This document shows, piece by piece, positions 32,414 to 40,918 of a stretch of DNA of 40,918 nt. Positions within the stretch are counted from its first letter, which is position 1, and every line of letters starts with the position of its first letter. The notes beneath the pieces are model-generated. The model had not been told where the DNA came from. It searched no databases and saw nothing but the letters and a program-made list of their open reading frames with translations. Made by a program: the position numbers and the translations under genes. The stretch comes from Candidatus Solincola daggyaiensis (GTDB lineage Bacteria; Actinomycetota; Geothermincolia; Geothermincolales; RBG-13-55-18), in contig JACVJD010000018.1 of assembly GCA_015711825.1 (NCBI GenBank), forward strand, positions 1-40,918, given 5' to 3'.

Positions 32414-34354
32414 ATGAGCGAGGTCGTCTGGGAACCTTACGGGGACTACATCGAGAAGGCCAACATCACCAGGTTCATGCGCAAGCACGGCATCTCCACC
32501 TACGAGGAGCTGCTGGCGAGGAGCACCGACGAGCTGGAATGGTTCTGGGACGCCATCATGGAGGACCTGGACATACGCTGGTACAAACCCTACGAGAAGG
32601 TGCTGGACACCTCGGAGGGCATACAGTGGGCGAAGTGGTACCTGGGGGGGAAGACCAACGTCGTCCTCAACTGTTTAGACAAACACATGAAGACCCCGGT
32701 CAGGGACAAACTCGCCTTCATCTGGGAGGGCGACGACGGCGCCATCCGCCGCTATACCTACGGGGACGTTTACCGCGAGACCTGCAAGATGGCCCACGCC
32801 CTCAAGAACCTGCGCGTGGGCAAGGGCGACACCGTGGGCATCTACATGCCCATGAGCCCGCAGATCATCTTCTCCCTTTTGGCCTGCTGGAAGGTGGGGG
32901 CCATCACCATCCCCATCTTCTCCGGCTTCGGCCCCGCGCCCCTGGCGGCGCGCCTGCGCAACGCCGAGGCCAAGGTGCTTATCACCGCCGACGGTTCCAT
33001 GCGGCGCGGCAAGATCTTCCCCATCAAGGAGAACGCCGACGAGGCCGTGGACCAGGTCCCCTCCGTGAAGCACGTGGTGGTGCTGAGGCGCGTGGGCATA
33101 GACATCCCCTGGCACGCCACCCGCGACATCTGGATGCACCAACTGGTGCAGGGTCTCCCCGAGGACTGTCCCACCGAGGAGATGGACTCCGAGGACTACG
33201 CCATGATCATCTACACCTCCGGCACCACCGGCGCCCCCAAGGGGGCGGTGCACACCCACGGGGGATGCCTGGCCCAGATATGCAAGGAGCTGGGTTACTA
33301 CTTCGACGTCAAACAGGAGGACATCTTCTTCTGGCTCACGGACATCGGGTGGATGATGGGGCCCTGGATGATCATCGGGGTGATGAACTTCGGCGGCACC
33401 TTCGTGATCTTCGAGGGAGTGCCCGACTACCCCGAGCCCGATCGCCTCTGGGAGCTCACCGAGCGCCACGCCATCAACACCTTCGGCATCTCGCCCACCG
33501 CCATCCGCATGCTCATGCGCTTCGGGGAGTCATGGATAGATAAGCACGACCTCTCCTCCTTGCGCATCCTGGGCTCCACCGGGGAGCCCTGGGATCCCGA
33601 TTCCTGGATGTGGTATTTCGAGAAGGTGGGCAAGAGGAAACTCCCCATCATCAACATCTCCGGGGGCACCGAGATCGTGGGATGCTTTCTCTCCCCCCTC
33701 CCCATCACCGACCTGAAACCCATTACCTTGCGGGGCCCCGGGCTGGGCATGGCCATAGACGTTTACGACGACGAGGGCAAACCGGTGCGGGGAGAGAAGG
33801 GGCACCTGGTGGCGGTAAAGCCCGCCCCCTCCATGACCCGGGGCTTCTGGCGCGACCCGGAGCGCTACCTGGACACCTACTGGTCGCGCTGGCCGGGCGT
33901 GTGGTACCACGGCGACTGGGCGAGCGTGGACGCGGACGGCTTCTGGTTCCTGCACGGCCGCTCCGACGACACCATCAAGGTCTCCGGCCGCCGCACCGGG
34001 CCGGCGGAGATCGAGGCCGCCTTGATGGAGCACGAGGCGGTGTCCGAGGCGGCGGCCATCGGCGTCCCCCACGACATCAAGGGGGAGGCCGTGGTCTGCT
34101 TCGTGGTGCTGCGCCCCGAGCACAAGCCCACCACCGAGCTGGCGGAGTCCATCAAGGACCGCGCGGCGGATTTCCTGGGCAAGGTGGGGCGCCCCGACGA
34201 GGTGCATTTCGTGCCCGCCCTTCCCAAGACCCGCTCCGCCAAGATCGTGCGACGCCTCATCAGGGCCCGCTACCTGGGGGAGGAACTGGGGGACCTGGCC
34301 TCGGTGGAGAACCCCCAGGCCCTGGAGGATATCCCGGTGCGCGGGGCGGAATAA
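32414..34354 (+). CDS. AMP-forming acetyl-CoA synthetase-like acyl-CoA ligase
   Basis: 646 residues of the ANL adenylating family, activating a carboxylic acid with ATP and CoA. Visible are the ACAS-type N-terminal region, the P-loop YTSGTTGAPKGAV, GSTGEPWDPDSW, YHGDWASVDADGFWFLHGRSDDTIKVSGRRTGPAEIE, and the catalytic lysine in LPKTRSAKIVRR. It is close to Acs, but the substrate may be a different short acid. I chose the ATG at 32414, behind AGGGGGAGCGAGG, over the ATG at 32342. It stands alone between a CoA-transferase operon and a terminator. Confidence 0.92.
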   Translation: MSEVVWEPYGDYIEKANITRFMRKHGISTYEELLARSTDELEWFWDAIMEDLDIRWYKPYEKVLDTSEGIQWAKWYLGGKTNVVLNCLDKHMKTPVRDKLAFIWEGDDGAIRRYTYGDVYRETCKMAHALKNLRVGKGDTVGIYMPMSPQIIFSLLACWKVGAITIPIFSGFGPAPLAARLRNAEAKVLITADGSMRRGKIFPIKENADEAVDQVPSVKHVVVLRRVGIDIPWHATRDIWMHQLVQGLPEDCPTEEMDSEDYAMIIYTSGTTGAPKGAVHTHGGCLAQICKELGYYFDVKQEDIFFWLTDIGWMMGPWMIIGVMNFGGTFVIFEGVPDYPEPDRLWELTERHAINTFGISPTAIRMLMRFGESWIDKHDLSSLRILGSTGEPWDPDSWMWYFEKVGKRKLPIINISGGTEIVGCFLSPLPITDLKPITLRGPGLGMAIDVYDDEGKPVRGEKGHLVAVKPAPSMTRGFWRDPERYLDTYWSRWPGVWYHGDWASVDADGFWFLHGRSDDTIKVSGRRTGPAEIEAALMEHEAVSEAAAIGVPHDIKGEAVVCFVVLRPEHKPTTELAESIKDRAADFLGKVGRPDEVHFVPALPKTRSAKIVRRLIRARYLGEELGDLASVENPQALEDIPVRGAE

Positions 34355-34427
34355 ACCGCATTCGGGCCGGTCGTTCAGCCGGCGCGGAGGAGAGAGCGCC
34401 GCGGGCGAAAACGGCCGCAGGATGTCG

Positions 34428-34461
34428 AGCGATCGACATATCGAGTTGGGATCGCTTTTTC
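34428..34461 (+). terminator. terminator after the AMP-forming ligase
   Basis: AGCGATC (34428-34434)/GATCGCT (34450-34456) form a 7-bp stem leading into TTTTTC. An alternative hairpin ATGTCGA (34422-34428)/TCGACAT (34432-34438) overlaps the left arm, so two exclusive folds exist, as in attenuators. Confidence 0.65.
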
Positions 34462-34915
34462 TGAACAGGCGCGGATGCAGGGCCGGTTCGCGATGAAAGA
34501 GCGCGGGTTTCCCGGAGGCTTGCCCTGCCGGCACCCTTGCTTACCCGTTTCTTGCCCCGGGCTTTACGGTCATGCAGCGGTCGAGCCCAACGCGCGCGCA
34601 GTAACGCAGAAAGCGGGAGGCTCCGCAAGGAAAGAGATACCCGCTGCGGCATGCCGACGCTCGAGGAGGCCAGGTCGTTCTCTCGCGCACCCCTGCGCAA
34701 GGCGCTGACGCGGCCTTATACGACGGGGCTGCTCAAGAAGGAAAACACGTTATCAAGTGCCCATCTGCCGCTTGCCTTTTCGACTTCGCCCGCAAACGCT
34801 CTCGCAAAGGCGGGGCTCAGGATGCGGAGGGGACCGCGCTCCGAGATCGCCACTTACGGTATTATTATGGCGGGAGGGGGTCGCTTCCGGCGGATTTCGC
34901 GCAAGGAGGAAAAAG
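34462..34915 (+). other. 454-bp gap before the FAD oxidoreductase
   Basis: Several overlapping open frames exist on both strands, but none has a ribosome binding site with a protein-like sequence; they are rich in Arg, Pro and Ala, as expected for random GC-rich frames. A TATTAT at 34860-34865 might be a -10 box, without a good -35. Confidence 0.35.
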
Positions 34916-36448
34916 GTGGAAAAGTGGGATGTAGTGGTGGTGGGAGCGGGCGTGGGAGGGCTCTCCGCGGGGGCGCTCCTGGCCAAGGAGGGCCTGCAGA
35001 CGTTGGTGCTGGAGAAAGACGATCGCGTGGGCGGCAGGGCCATGTCGCTGCGCGGGGATGAGCTGCGGGAGAAGGGAACGGGATGGTACCGTAGGCTTCT
35101 GGCGGGTCAATACTGCTACCTCGCGGAAAGCAGCCCTTCTCTGGAGGAGATGGCGGAGAAGGGGACCCTGGACGGCTACACCCTCGACCTCGGTTACCAC
35201 GGCGTGAGCGTGGCGGGGGAGGGATACTTCGCGAAGCTGAGGGATCTTATAGGGGGATACGGCTCGCGCGAAGTGGAGATCGTGCCCTTTCTGACCGGCT
35301 CATGGATAGACGGCGAGTTCTACCGTGAGCCGCCCTTGAGCGAGGGCAACGCCCTGGACGAGAAGATACAGGCGGAGCTCGACCGGCTCGGGAAAAAGTT
35401 CCTGGATTTCTTCGGCGACCTGCTCTCGCTGACGCCGGAACAGGCTCGGGAGCTGGACCGTGTCTCCCTGCACGAGCACCTGGTGAAAACCGGCTTCGCG
35501 GAGAGCCGCGTGCTTTACGATTATTTCCGCTGCATCGGGACGCTGATCACCACCATCAACAATCCCCACGACATCTCCATCGGAGATATCCTGCGCTACT
35601 CGGCCCAGGTGCTGGCGCCCGCCGTCCTCAAGGGGGGGAAGGTTTACGTGGGGGGGTTCACCCGCGACGGGGTGATGGCGTGGTCCGAGGCGGTGGCCGG
35701 AAGGCTGCGCGATTTCGGCGGGACGGTGCGTCTGGGCGCCAAGGTCAAGCGGATCGCCCTGCAGGGCGGAAAGGTGACCGGGGTGGAGCTGGAAGGAGAT
35801 GGCGGCGGGGAGTTCATCGCCGCCGAGCGCGTGGTCTTCAATATCCCGGTGCAGGAGCTGTTCGATTACGTGGAGGAGGGCGCGTTTCCCTCCCATTTCG
35901 TCTCCCGCGTGAGGTCGCTCTACGGGTACGGCAGCCTGTCTCCCTACATAGGCCTGTCGGATCTTCCCGTCCCAGTGGAACACGCCAAACGGCTGATGAA
36001 AACGCCCTGCGTGGTGCCTAGGTCGGAGGGGTTCGACTGGGATGTCTATATGGCCTGGAACATCCAGTCCTTCATAGAGACCGGCTGCGCCCCGGCGGGA
36101 AAGCACCTGTTCACCGCCTACCTTCCCTTGACCGAGGCGGAGTCTCACCATCGCGAGCTGGTGATGAAGGTGGTGAGGGCGGTGCCCGACTTCCTCGAGG
36201 GCCTCTACCCCGGCTTCAAGGACTGCATGGACTGGGAGCTTTATCCCGTCTGCGTGAAGCTGGAAGGGGTTGCCAAGAGCGTGAGTCAGGCGGGGAGCCT
36301 CAAGCCGGACGTCAAGGCCCCAGGGGTCGAGGGTCTCTACTTCGCGGGCGACACCGTGCGCGGCTACGGGGTGGCCATGGACTGTGCCTGCTCCAGCGGT
36401 ATCCTCTGCGCCTCCGCCATCACCGGCAGGGACTACGGGATAAGTTAG
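34916..36448 (+). CDS. FAD-dependent oxidoreductase, phytoene-desaturase/amine-oxidase fold
   Basis: 510 residues. The N terminus has the dinucleotide-binding VVVVGAGVGGLSAGALLAKEG and LEKDDRVGGRA motifs. The C terminus has GLYFAGDTVRGYGVAMDCACSSGILCA, the second FAD-contact motif. This is the CrtI/retinol-saturase-like group of flavin enzymes. There are no carotenoid genes nearby, so the substrate is open; desaturation or isomerisation of a lipid-like molecule is plausible. It starts with GTG behind AAGGAGG. No clear operon partner is seen, and a bidirectional hairpin separates it from the converging BKACE gene. Confidence 0.82.
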   Translation: MEKWDVVVVGAGVGGLSAGALLAKEGLQTLVLEKDDRVGGRAMSLRGDELREKGTGWYRRLLAGQYCYLAESSPSLEEMAEKGTLDGYTLDLGYHGVSVAGEGYFAKLRDLIGGYGSREVEIVPFLTGSWIDGEFYREPPLSEGNALDEKIQAELDRLGKKFLDFFGDLLSLTPEQARELDRVSLHEHLVKTGFAESRVLYDYFRCIGTLITTINNPHDISIGDILRYSAQVLAPAVLKGGKVYVGGFTRDGVMAWSEAVAGRLRDFGGTVRLGAKVKRIALQGGKVTGVELEGDGGGEFIAAERVVFNIPVQELFDYVEEGAFPSHFVSRVRSLYGYGSLSPYIGLSDLPVPVEHAKRLMKTPCVVPRSEGFDWDVYMAWNIQSFIETGCAPAGKHLFTAYLPLTEAESHHRELVMKVVRAVPDFLEGLYPGFKDCMDWELYPVCVKLEGVAKSVSQAGSLKPDVKAPGVEGLYFAGDTVRGYGVAMDCACSSGILCASAITGRDYGIS

Positions 36449-36571
36449 GGAAGGCGGCAGGGGGCGGGCGCTTTGCGGGGCAAGACCCCGGGCGGGAACG
36501 GGACCGCTTTCGCCGCGGATCCGCAACCGGCGCCCCTAACGGCTCGTATCGCTTCGGGCCGGAAAGGATAA

Positions 36572-36605
36572 GGCGCCCCGGGATGGGGCGCCTCAAGAGA
36601 TCTCT
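36572..36605. terminator. bidirectional terminator hairpin between convergent genes
   Basis: Perfect stem GGCGCCCC (36572-36579)/GGGGCGCC (36585-36592), loop GGGAT. On the plus strand it is followed by a palindrome AGAGATCTCT and TTTCT; on the minus strand by TTATCCTTT. It probably serves both converging genes. Confidence 0.6.
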
Positions 36606-36649
36606 TTCTCCGCCGGCGTGTTTTCCGCGGCCGTTTGCCCGGTGCCAGG

Positions 36650-37525
36650 CTACAGCTCGGGACCGCCCTTGAGGCCGAGGATCTGGCGTGCCTCGTCGGG
36701 GGTGGCCGGCTCGCGGTCCGCGAGCTCGATGATCTTCACCGCTTTCTCGACCTGCTCGTAGGAACCGGCGGCGAGCACGCCCTTGCGCACGGTGATGTTG
36801 TCCTCCAGGCCGACGCGGATATGCCCGCCCTCCTGGGCGGCGACGAAGGCGCCGCGGAACTGAGCCGGGCCCACGCCGCAGGTGCTCCAGGTGGCGTCAT
36901 CTGGGATGAGGTCCATGAAGCGCTTGAAATTGCCGAGGTCGAACCAGCATCCTCCCAGCACTCCCCACACGAACTGGTAGTGCAGGGGCTCTACGAAGAT
37001 GCCTTGGTGGCGCACGAAGAGGGTGTTGTAGATGCCGCCGACATCATAGACTTCCAGCTCCGGCTTGGTGCCGGCCTCCTTCATCTCCTTGGCGAAATCG
37101 ACCAGCATCTGGAAGGTGTTGGTGAACACCGTCTCGCCCAGCACCACGTGGTTCTTCCAGTCGCCGAGGGCGAAGTTCATGGAGTTGGTATTGAGGGAGG
37201 CCATCTCCGGCTTGAGCTGCTTTACCACGTTGATGCGCTCCTCGGGGGTGGCGCCGATGCCGATGGCGGTGGAGAGGTTGATGACGATGGGGCACTTCTC
37301 GGTGATCCCCTTCACGATCTCCCGCAGCACGTCGATGCTGGCGGTGGGGAGCCCGGTCTCGGGATCGCGGGCGTGGATGTGGACGATGGCGCACCCGGCG
37401 TTATAGCACTTGTAAGCCTCCTCCACGAACTCCTCCACGGTATAGGGCACCGCGGGATTCTGCGACTTCATGGTCGCGGCACCGGCCAAGGCCGCCGTGA
37501 TGATGCACTTATCCTCGAGCGACAT
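36650..37525 (-). CDS. BKACE family beta-keto acid cleavage enzyme (DUF849)
   Basis: 291 residues of the 3-keto-5-aminohexanoate cleavage enzyme family, which condenses a beta-keto acid with acetyl-CoA to give acetoacetate and a CoA ester. The zinc motif is visible in IVHIHARDPETGLPT, and INLSTAIG and the C-terminal GHIRVGLEDNI are family signatures. The start has CAGGAGGTG at good spacing. Known members act in lysine fermentation and carnitine or other beta-keto acid breakdown. The exact substrate cannot be read from the sequence. Confidence 0.92.
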   Translation of the reverse strand: MSLEDKCIITAALAGAATMKSQNPAVPYTVEEFVEEAYKCYNAGCAIVHIHARDPETGLPTASIDVLREIVKGITEKCPIVINLSTAIGIGATPEERINVVKQLKPEMASLNTNSMNFALGDWKNHVVLGETVFTNTFQMLVDFAKEMKEAGTKPELEVYDVGGIYNTLFVRHQGIFVEPLHYQFVWGVLGGCWFDLGNFKRFMDLIPDDATWSTCGVGPAQFRGAFVAAQEGGHIRVGLEDNITVRKGVLAAGSYEQVEKAVKIIELADREPATPDEARQILGLKGGPEL

Positions 37526-37941
37526 GGCAACACCTCCTGTTTTCCCTGCTGAGACGCCGATTTAAGACCTTGCTTCCCCTGGCGGTTAGAGGAAGCATCT
37601 TTAATCCTAATATAAAACCGCGGGCAAGGCAATTTAGTAATCTCCGCTTAATACTTTTGGAGGCAAACAAAAACGGCTAAGACGCCGCGACCTCCGTGTT
37701 TTCGGCGCCGGCCTTATGGGGATAAACAAGCGCGTTTGCGGTGAAGGCGGCTATAGCGCCTCTACGGATGGGCGCCGGATTCCCAACCCCGAGGCGTCGA
37801 TCTCGGGAATGTAAGAAGAGGCGGTTTTTGATATTGTTAAGGCTGTCGAAATGCGCGGCTCGGTGGAATACGGTGCACCGCTGGGAACGGATGCCGGCAG
37901 GCATCTGGGGAAGATAAAAAAAAGGAAAAAAGGAGAGGGCG
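37526..37941. other. divergent intergenic region
   Basis: 416 bp without a supported gene. It contains the minus-strand promoter listed separately and a hairpin GCTTCC (37572-37577)/GGAAGC (37591-37596) in the BKACE leader. Just before the zinc-ribbon gene is a GATGCC/GGCATC hairpin near 37891-37906, followed by a purine-rich A tract. Confidence 0.35.
37604..37632 (-). promoter_or_regulatory. candidate promoter of the BKACE gene
   Basis: On the minus strand, TTGCCT (37632-37627) and TAGGAT (37609-37604) are spaced by 17 bases, in an AT-rich island about 80 bases upstream of the start. Confidence 0.4.
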
Positions 37942-39027
37942 ATGGAACAGTATAATCCCGGGCAGATAAGAAAGTTCCTAAAGCAATTGAGGCAACGCGA
38001 GGAACAGTATATCTATTATCTTGGGCAGCTTGCCTTTCAGGCCGGGGAGGAGCAGCGGCTGTCGGAGCCCGCCATGCTCGATGCGTACCGCACCCTCAAG
38101 GACATAAAGACCCAGATTGCGCAGTGGGAGGCATCCCTGGCCCAACTCAAGGCGTCCAAGGACGCGGCGCGCAGGCCTCGCTGTCCCAGGTGCGGAAGCG
38201 AGGTGGTGCAGGGCGCCCTTTACTGCCCGTCATGCGGGGGGGCGTTGACCGCACCCTCCGGCGTTGCGATGACCACCGCTCCAACGGTCGAAACGGCGCC
38301 CGCGCAGGCCGCCCCCATGGCGCCGATTGCGGCCATGCCCGGGCCCGGCATGCCTGGGACCGTCCCTTCGCCCGTGCCCGGCGCGCCGGTGGCGCCCCCG
38401 CACGCGCCCGGGCAAGTCCCGATGCCGCCGTCCGCGCCTCTTCGGCAAGCGGCATCGGGAGCAACTCCGCAGGCCGTACCTCACGCGCAGGCAGCGGCCG
38501 CCGCGACCCCCGCGCAGATCGGGCGGTCCTGCCCGAAGTGCGGGGAGGCGCTTGACGAGGATGCGCTTTTCTGCGGCAACTGCGGGATAAGGGTGACATC
38601 GGATGTGGAGACTCCCGCTGACCAACCGCCGGGAGCCGCCACGGTGCCCGAGGGCGGGGAGGCAACGAAGGCGACGCTTGAGGCGGAAGGGAAGACGGGG
38701 GAGCCGGCGCTCGGAGGGACCACGGGGGGAGCTACCTACGCCGCGGAGGCCGGGATGCCCTCGGCGAGCGTTCCAGAGGGCGCGGCAGCAAGCGGGGCCA
38801 TCGCTTCCCGGGAAGCGAGCGGGACGGCAGCCCCTGCGCCCGAGTCCGCGGGGCCGGTCGGCGAGGCCTCAACCCAGCCCTCGCAAGCCGTGGCAAAGGA
38901 GGAATCTGCCGAGCAGCCGGAAGAGTTTACGGCCGAGGAGACCATCGCCTGCCCGAGCTGTTGGGCGGCCATCTCGGATCTCGATGCCCGCTTCTGCCCC
39001 AACTGCGGAACGAAGGTGAGAGAATGA
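37942..39027 (+). CDS. protein with three zinc ribbons and Ala/Pro-rich linkers
   Basis: 361 residues. An N-terminal helical segment (about 1-72, rich in Gln, Glu and Lys, likely coiled coil) is followed by a zinc ribbon CPRC-x11-CPSC. A long Ala/Pro/Gly linker, a second ribbon CPKC-x11-CGNC, another low-complexity linker and a terminal ribbon CPSC-x12-CPNC complete it. No signal peptide or membrane segment is present. The stop overlaps the start of the adenosyltransferase gene by four bases (ATGA), implying translational coupling. It may be a scaffold or metal-binding adaptor; the function is unknown. Confidence 0.8.
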   Translation: MEQYNPGQIRKFLKQLRQREEQYIYYLGQLAFQAGEEQRLSEPAMLDAYRTLKDIKTQIAQWEASLAQLKASKDAARRPRCPRCGSEVVQGALYCPSCGGALTAPSGVAMTTAPTVETAPAQAAPMAPIAAMPGPGMPGTVPSPVPGAPVAPPHAPGQVPMPPSAPLRQAASGATPQAVPHAQAAAAATPAQIGRSCPKCGEALDEDALFCGNCGIRVTSDVETPADQPPGAATVPEGGEATKATLEAEGKTGEPALGGTTGGATYAAEAGMPSASVPEGAAASGAIASREASGTAAPAPESAGPVGEASTQPSQAVAKEESAEQPEEFTAEETIACPSCWAAISDLDARFCPNCGTKVRE

Positions 39028-39533
39028 TCCAGGTATATACGGGAAACGGGAAGGGGAAGACCACCGCCGCGTTGGGCCAGGCCCTGCGCGCCCTGGGCCA
39101 CGGCATGAAGGTATTCATGATCCAGTTCATGAAGGGCCGCACCTACGGCGAGCTCGTCACCTGCGAGAAATGCCTGCCGGGATTCACCATCGTGATGTCC
39201 GGGCGCGACGAGTTCGTGAAAAAAGGCGAGCCGGAGGAGGTGGACCTGCGCATGGCGCGGGAAGGCTTCGAGCTGGCGAAGAAAGTGGCCGCGGGGGGAG
39301 AGCACGGCATGCTCATCCTGGACGAGATAAACGTGGCCATGGATTACGGTCTTTTACCCGTGGGGGAGGTACTCGATTTCCTCCGCTCTTGCCCCCGGGA
39401 GATGGAGGTGGTGTGCACCGGAAGGTATGCGTCTCCGGAGCTGATCGAGCTGGCCGACCTGGTGAGCGAGGTGCGCGAGGTCAAGCACCACTACCAGCAG
39501 GGCGTACAGATGAGGAAAGGAATCGAATTCTGA
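39024..39533 (+). CDS. cobO: cob(I)yrinic acid a,c-diamide adenosyltransferase, CobA/BtuR type
   Basis: 169 residues. The P-loop GNGKGKTTAALG (residues 7-18), FMKGRTYGEL, LILDEINVAMDYGLL, VVCTGRYASPELIELAD and the terminal RKGIEF are diagnostic of this adenosyltransferase family, which attaches the 5'-deoxyadenosyl group to reduced corrinoids. The ATG overlaps the stop of the zinc-ribbon gene. An AdoCbl-dependent mutase begins 126 bases downstream, so the product likely supplies cofactor to it. The length is slightly below the 180-200 usual for the family. Confidence 0.92.
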   Translation: MIQVYTGNGKGKTTAALGQALRALGHGMKVFMIQFMKGRTYGELVTCEKCLPGFTIVMSGRDEFVKKGEPEEVDLRMAREGFELAKKVAAGGEHGMLILDEINVAMDYGLLPVGEVLDFLRSCPREMEVVCTGRYASPELIELADLVSEVREVKHHYQQGVQMRKGIEF

Positions 39534-39658
39534 TCGCGTAGAGCGAATCCGCACCACACATCTCTGACGTGGCGGAAGGAGGTTCCGGGTTTTGTGTTAG
39601 ACCCCTCAGGCGTGATAACGCTTTGTGTGGGCACGCAGCGCGAGCGAGGTGGCAGAAA

Positions 39659-40918
39659 GTGGATAAGAAGCAGTGGTACAAGGAGCACTACCTTCCCGCC
39701 CCGGCGAGGGAGGCTGATTTCACTACCGTCTCCGGCCAGGAGCTGGAGCCCCTCTACACCCCCGAGGACACGGCCGGCCTGGACTATGAGCGGGACCTCG
39801 GTTACCCCGGCCTCTATCCCTATACCCGGGGGGTGCAGCCCACCATGTACCGGGGGAGGCTGTGGACCATGCGCCAGTTCGCGGGCTTCGGCACCGCCGA
39901 GGACACCAACCGGCGCTACAGGTTCCTCCTGGAGAAGGGGCAGACCGGGCTCTCGGTGGCCTTCGACATGCCCACCATCATGGGCCGGGACTCCGACGAC
40001 CCCCTGGCGGAGGGGGAGGTGGGGCGCTGCGGGGTGGCCATCGACTCCCTTGCGGACATGGAGACCCTCTTCGAGGGCATCCCCTTGCGGGATATCACCA
40101 CCTCCATGACCATCAACGGGCCGGCGGCGGTGCTGCTGGCCTTCTACCTTTGCGTGGGAGAGAAGCAGGGCGCCTCCTTCCGGGAGCTGGGGGGCACCAT
40201 CCAGAACGACATCCTCAAGGAATACATCGCCCAGAAGAGCTGGATCTTCCCGCCCCGCCCCTCCATGCGCATCATCACCGACATCCTCGCCTTCTGCTCG
40301 GCGGAGGTGCCGCGCTGGAACACCATCTCCATCTCCGGCTACCACATCCGCGAGGCGGGCTCCACGGCGGTGCAGGAGCTGGCCTTCACCCTCGCCGACG
40401 GCTTCGCCTACGTGGAGGCGGGTATGGAAGCCGGCCTGGACGTGGACGACTTCGCTCCCCGCCTCTCCTTCTTCTTCAACGCCCACGTGGACTTCTTCGA
40501 GGAGATCGCCAAGTACCGCGCCGCCCGTCGCATCTGGGCCCGCCACATGCGCGAGAGGTACGGGGCCAAGGACCCCCGCTCCTGGACGCTGCGCTTCCAT
40601 ACCCAGACCGCGGGATGCTCCTTGACCGCCCAGCAACCGGAGAACAACATCGTGCGCACCGCCTTCCAGGCCCTCTCCGCCGTGCTCGGGGGCACCCAGA
40701 GCCTGCACACCAACTCCATGGACGAGACCCTGGCCCTGCCCACGGAAAAGGCGGTGGAGATAGCCCTGAGGACGCAGCAGCTCATCGCCCACGAGACCGG
40801 GGTGGCCAACGTCATCGACCCCCTGGCCGGCTCCTACTTCGTGGAGGCCCTGACCGACCGCATGGAGGAGCAGGCGGAGGAGTACTTCCGCCGCATCGAG
40901 GAGCTGGGTGGGGTGCTC
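39659..40918 (+). CDS. icmA: isobutyryl-CoA mutase-like large subunit (B12-dependent), 3' end outside
   Basis: 420 codons run open to the window edge. It is the TIM-barrel substrate domain of the acyl-CoA mutase family ([50 protein letters not shown] with the conserved His, [18 protein letters not shown]). In methylmalonyl-CoA mutase, Tyr 89 and Arg 207 (P. shermanii numbering) bind the substrate carboxylate. Here they are Phe 74 (RQFAGF) and Gln 192 (YIAQKSW), the pair seen in isobutyryl-CoA mutase; 2-hydroxyisobutyryl-CoA mutase has Ile at the first site. It starts with GTG at 39659, behind GAGGT. The cobalamin-binding part should lie downstream. Confidence 0.8.
   Translation, partial: MDKKQWYKEHYLPAPAREADFTTVSGQELEPLYTPEDTAGLDYERDLGYPGLYPYTRGVQPTMYRGRLWTMRQFAGFGTAEDTNRRYRFLLEKGQTGLSVAFDMPTIMGRDSDDPLAEGEVGRCGVAIDSLADMETLFEGIPLRDITTSMTINGPAAVLLAFYLCVGEKQGASFRELGGTIQNDILKEYIAQKSWIFPPRPSMRIITDILAFCSAEVPRWNTISISGYHIREAGSTAVQELAFTLADGFAYVEAGMEAGLDVDDFAPRLSFFFNAHVDFFEEIAKYRAARRIWARHMRERYGAKDPRSWTLRFHTQTAGCSLTAQQPENNIVRTAFQALSAVLGGTQSLHTNSMDETLALPTEKAVEIALRTQQLIAHETGVANVIDPLAGSYFVEALTDRMEEQAEEYFRRIEELGGVL

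Noticed and set aside
34475-34915. Short open frames before the FAD oxidoreductase
   Set aside because: They have Arg/Pro/Ala-rich random composition, overlap in several frames and lack supported ribosome binding sites.
1-40918. CRISPR array or prophage
   Set aside because: No set of regularly spaced identical repeats, cas-like gene, integrase or phage structural gene is present.

Overview
The window is GC-rich, densely coded bacterial DNA. GTG and TTG starts and purine-rich ribosome binding sites are common. I infer a deep-branching Actinobacteriota lineage, of the Geothermincolia/OPB41 kind often seen in anaerobic or hydrothermal metagenomes. The reasons are a GuaB3-type IMP dehydrogenase, many acyl-CoA genes, DUF35/thiolase pairs, and secreted proteins with a WYFAEG-type repeat. 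This is inference: there is no rRNA or other phylogenetic marker in the window.

Layout. 1-560: a noncoding leader between a gene leaving the left edge on the minus strand (seven codons visible) and guaB3. 561-3316: purine synthesis (guaB3, guaA). 3418-5086: minus-strand SCP2-fold protein and M24-family protein. 5335-8988: a Nudix hydrolase and a PcrA/UvrD helicase, with a 666-bp spacer holding an imperfect partial copy of the helicase 5' end. 9034-10742: a zinc-ribbon protein (minus) and a gamma-carbonic anhydrase (plus). 10840-14184: a tight four-gene operon of two thiolase-fold proteins without the nucleophilic cysteine and two DUF35 zinc-ribbon/OB-fold proteins. 14625-18638: acyl-CoA dehydrogenase, thiolase, acyl-CoA dehydrogenase, ended by a strong terminator. 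19115-29038: three exported proteins (a subtilisin, a propeller plus DUF11 protein, and a repeat-only protein), each with four copies of one ~105-residue repeat. Among them sit a TetR regulator with a consensus promoter and a long palindrome, and a saccharopine-dehydrogenase-like reductase. 29201-37525: an ATP-grasp acyl-CoA synthetase subunit, a two-subunit CoA transferase, an AMP-forming acyl-CoA synthetase, an FAD amine-oxidase/phytoene-desaturase-fold enzyme and a BKACE (DUF849) enzyme. 37942-40918: a three-zinc-ribbon protein, a corrinoid adenosyltransferase, and the start of a B12-dependent acyl-CoA mutase whose active-site residues point to isobutyryl-CoA mutase rather than methylmalonyl-CoA mutase.

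How it fits together. Most genes act on CoA thioesters: activation (AMP-forming and ADP-forming ligases, CoA transferase), oxidation (two dehydrogenases, thiolase), carbon-carbon cleavage (BKACE and the predicted Cys-less thiolase/DUF35 complex), carbon skeleton rearrangement (mutase plus its cofactor-making enzyme), and perhaps CoA turnover (Nudix) and lipid binding (SCP2). This suggests a heterotroph or syntroph growing on branched-chain or unusual carboxylic acids. The best candidates for an undescribed system are the paired Cys-less thiolase/DUF35 operon, the repeat shared by the three exported proteins, and the left-edge leader with its self-sequestering ribosome binding site. No tRNA, rRNA, CRISPR array or complete insertion sequence was seen.
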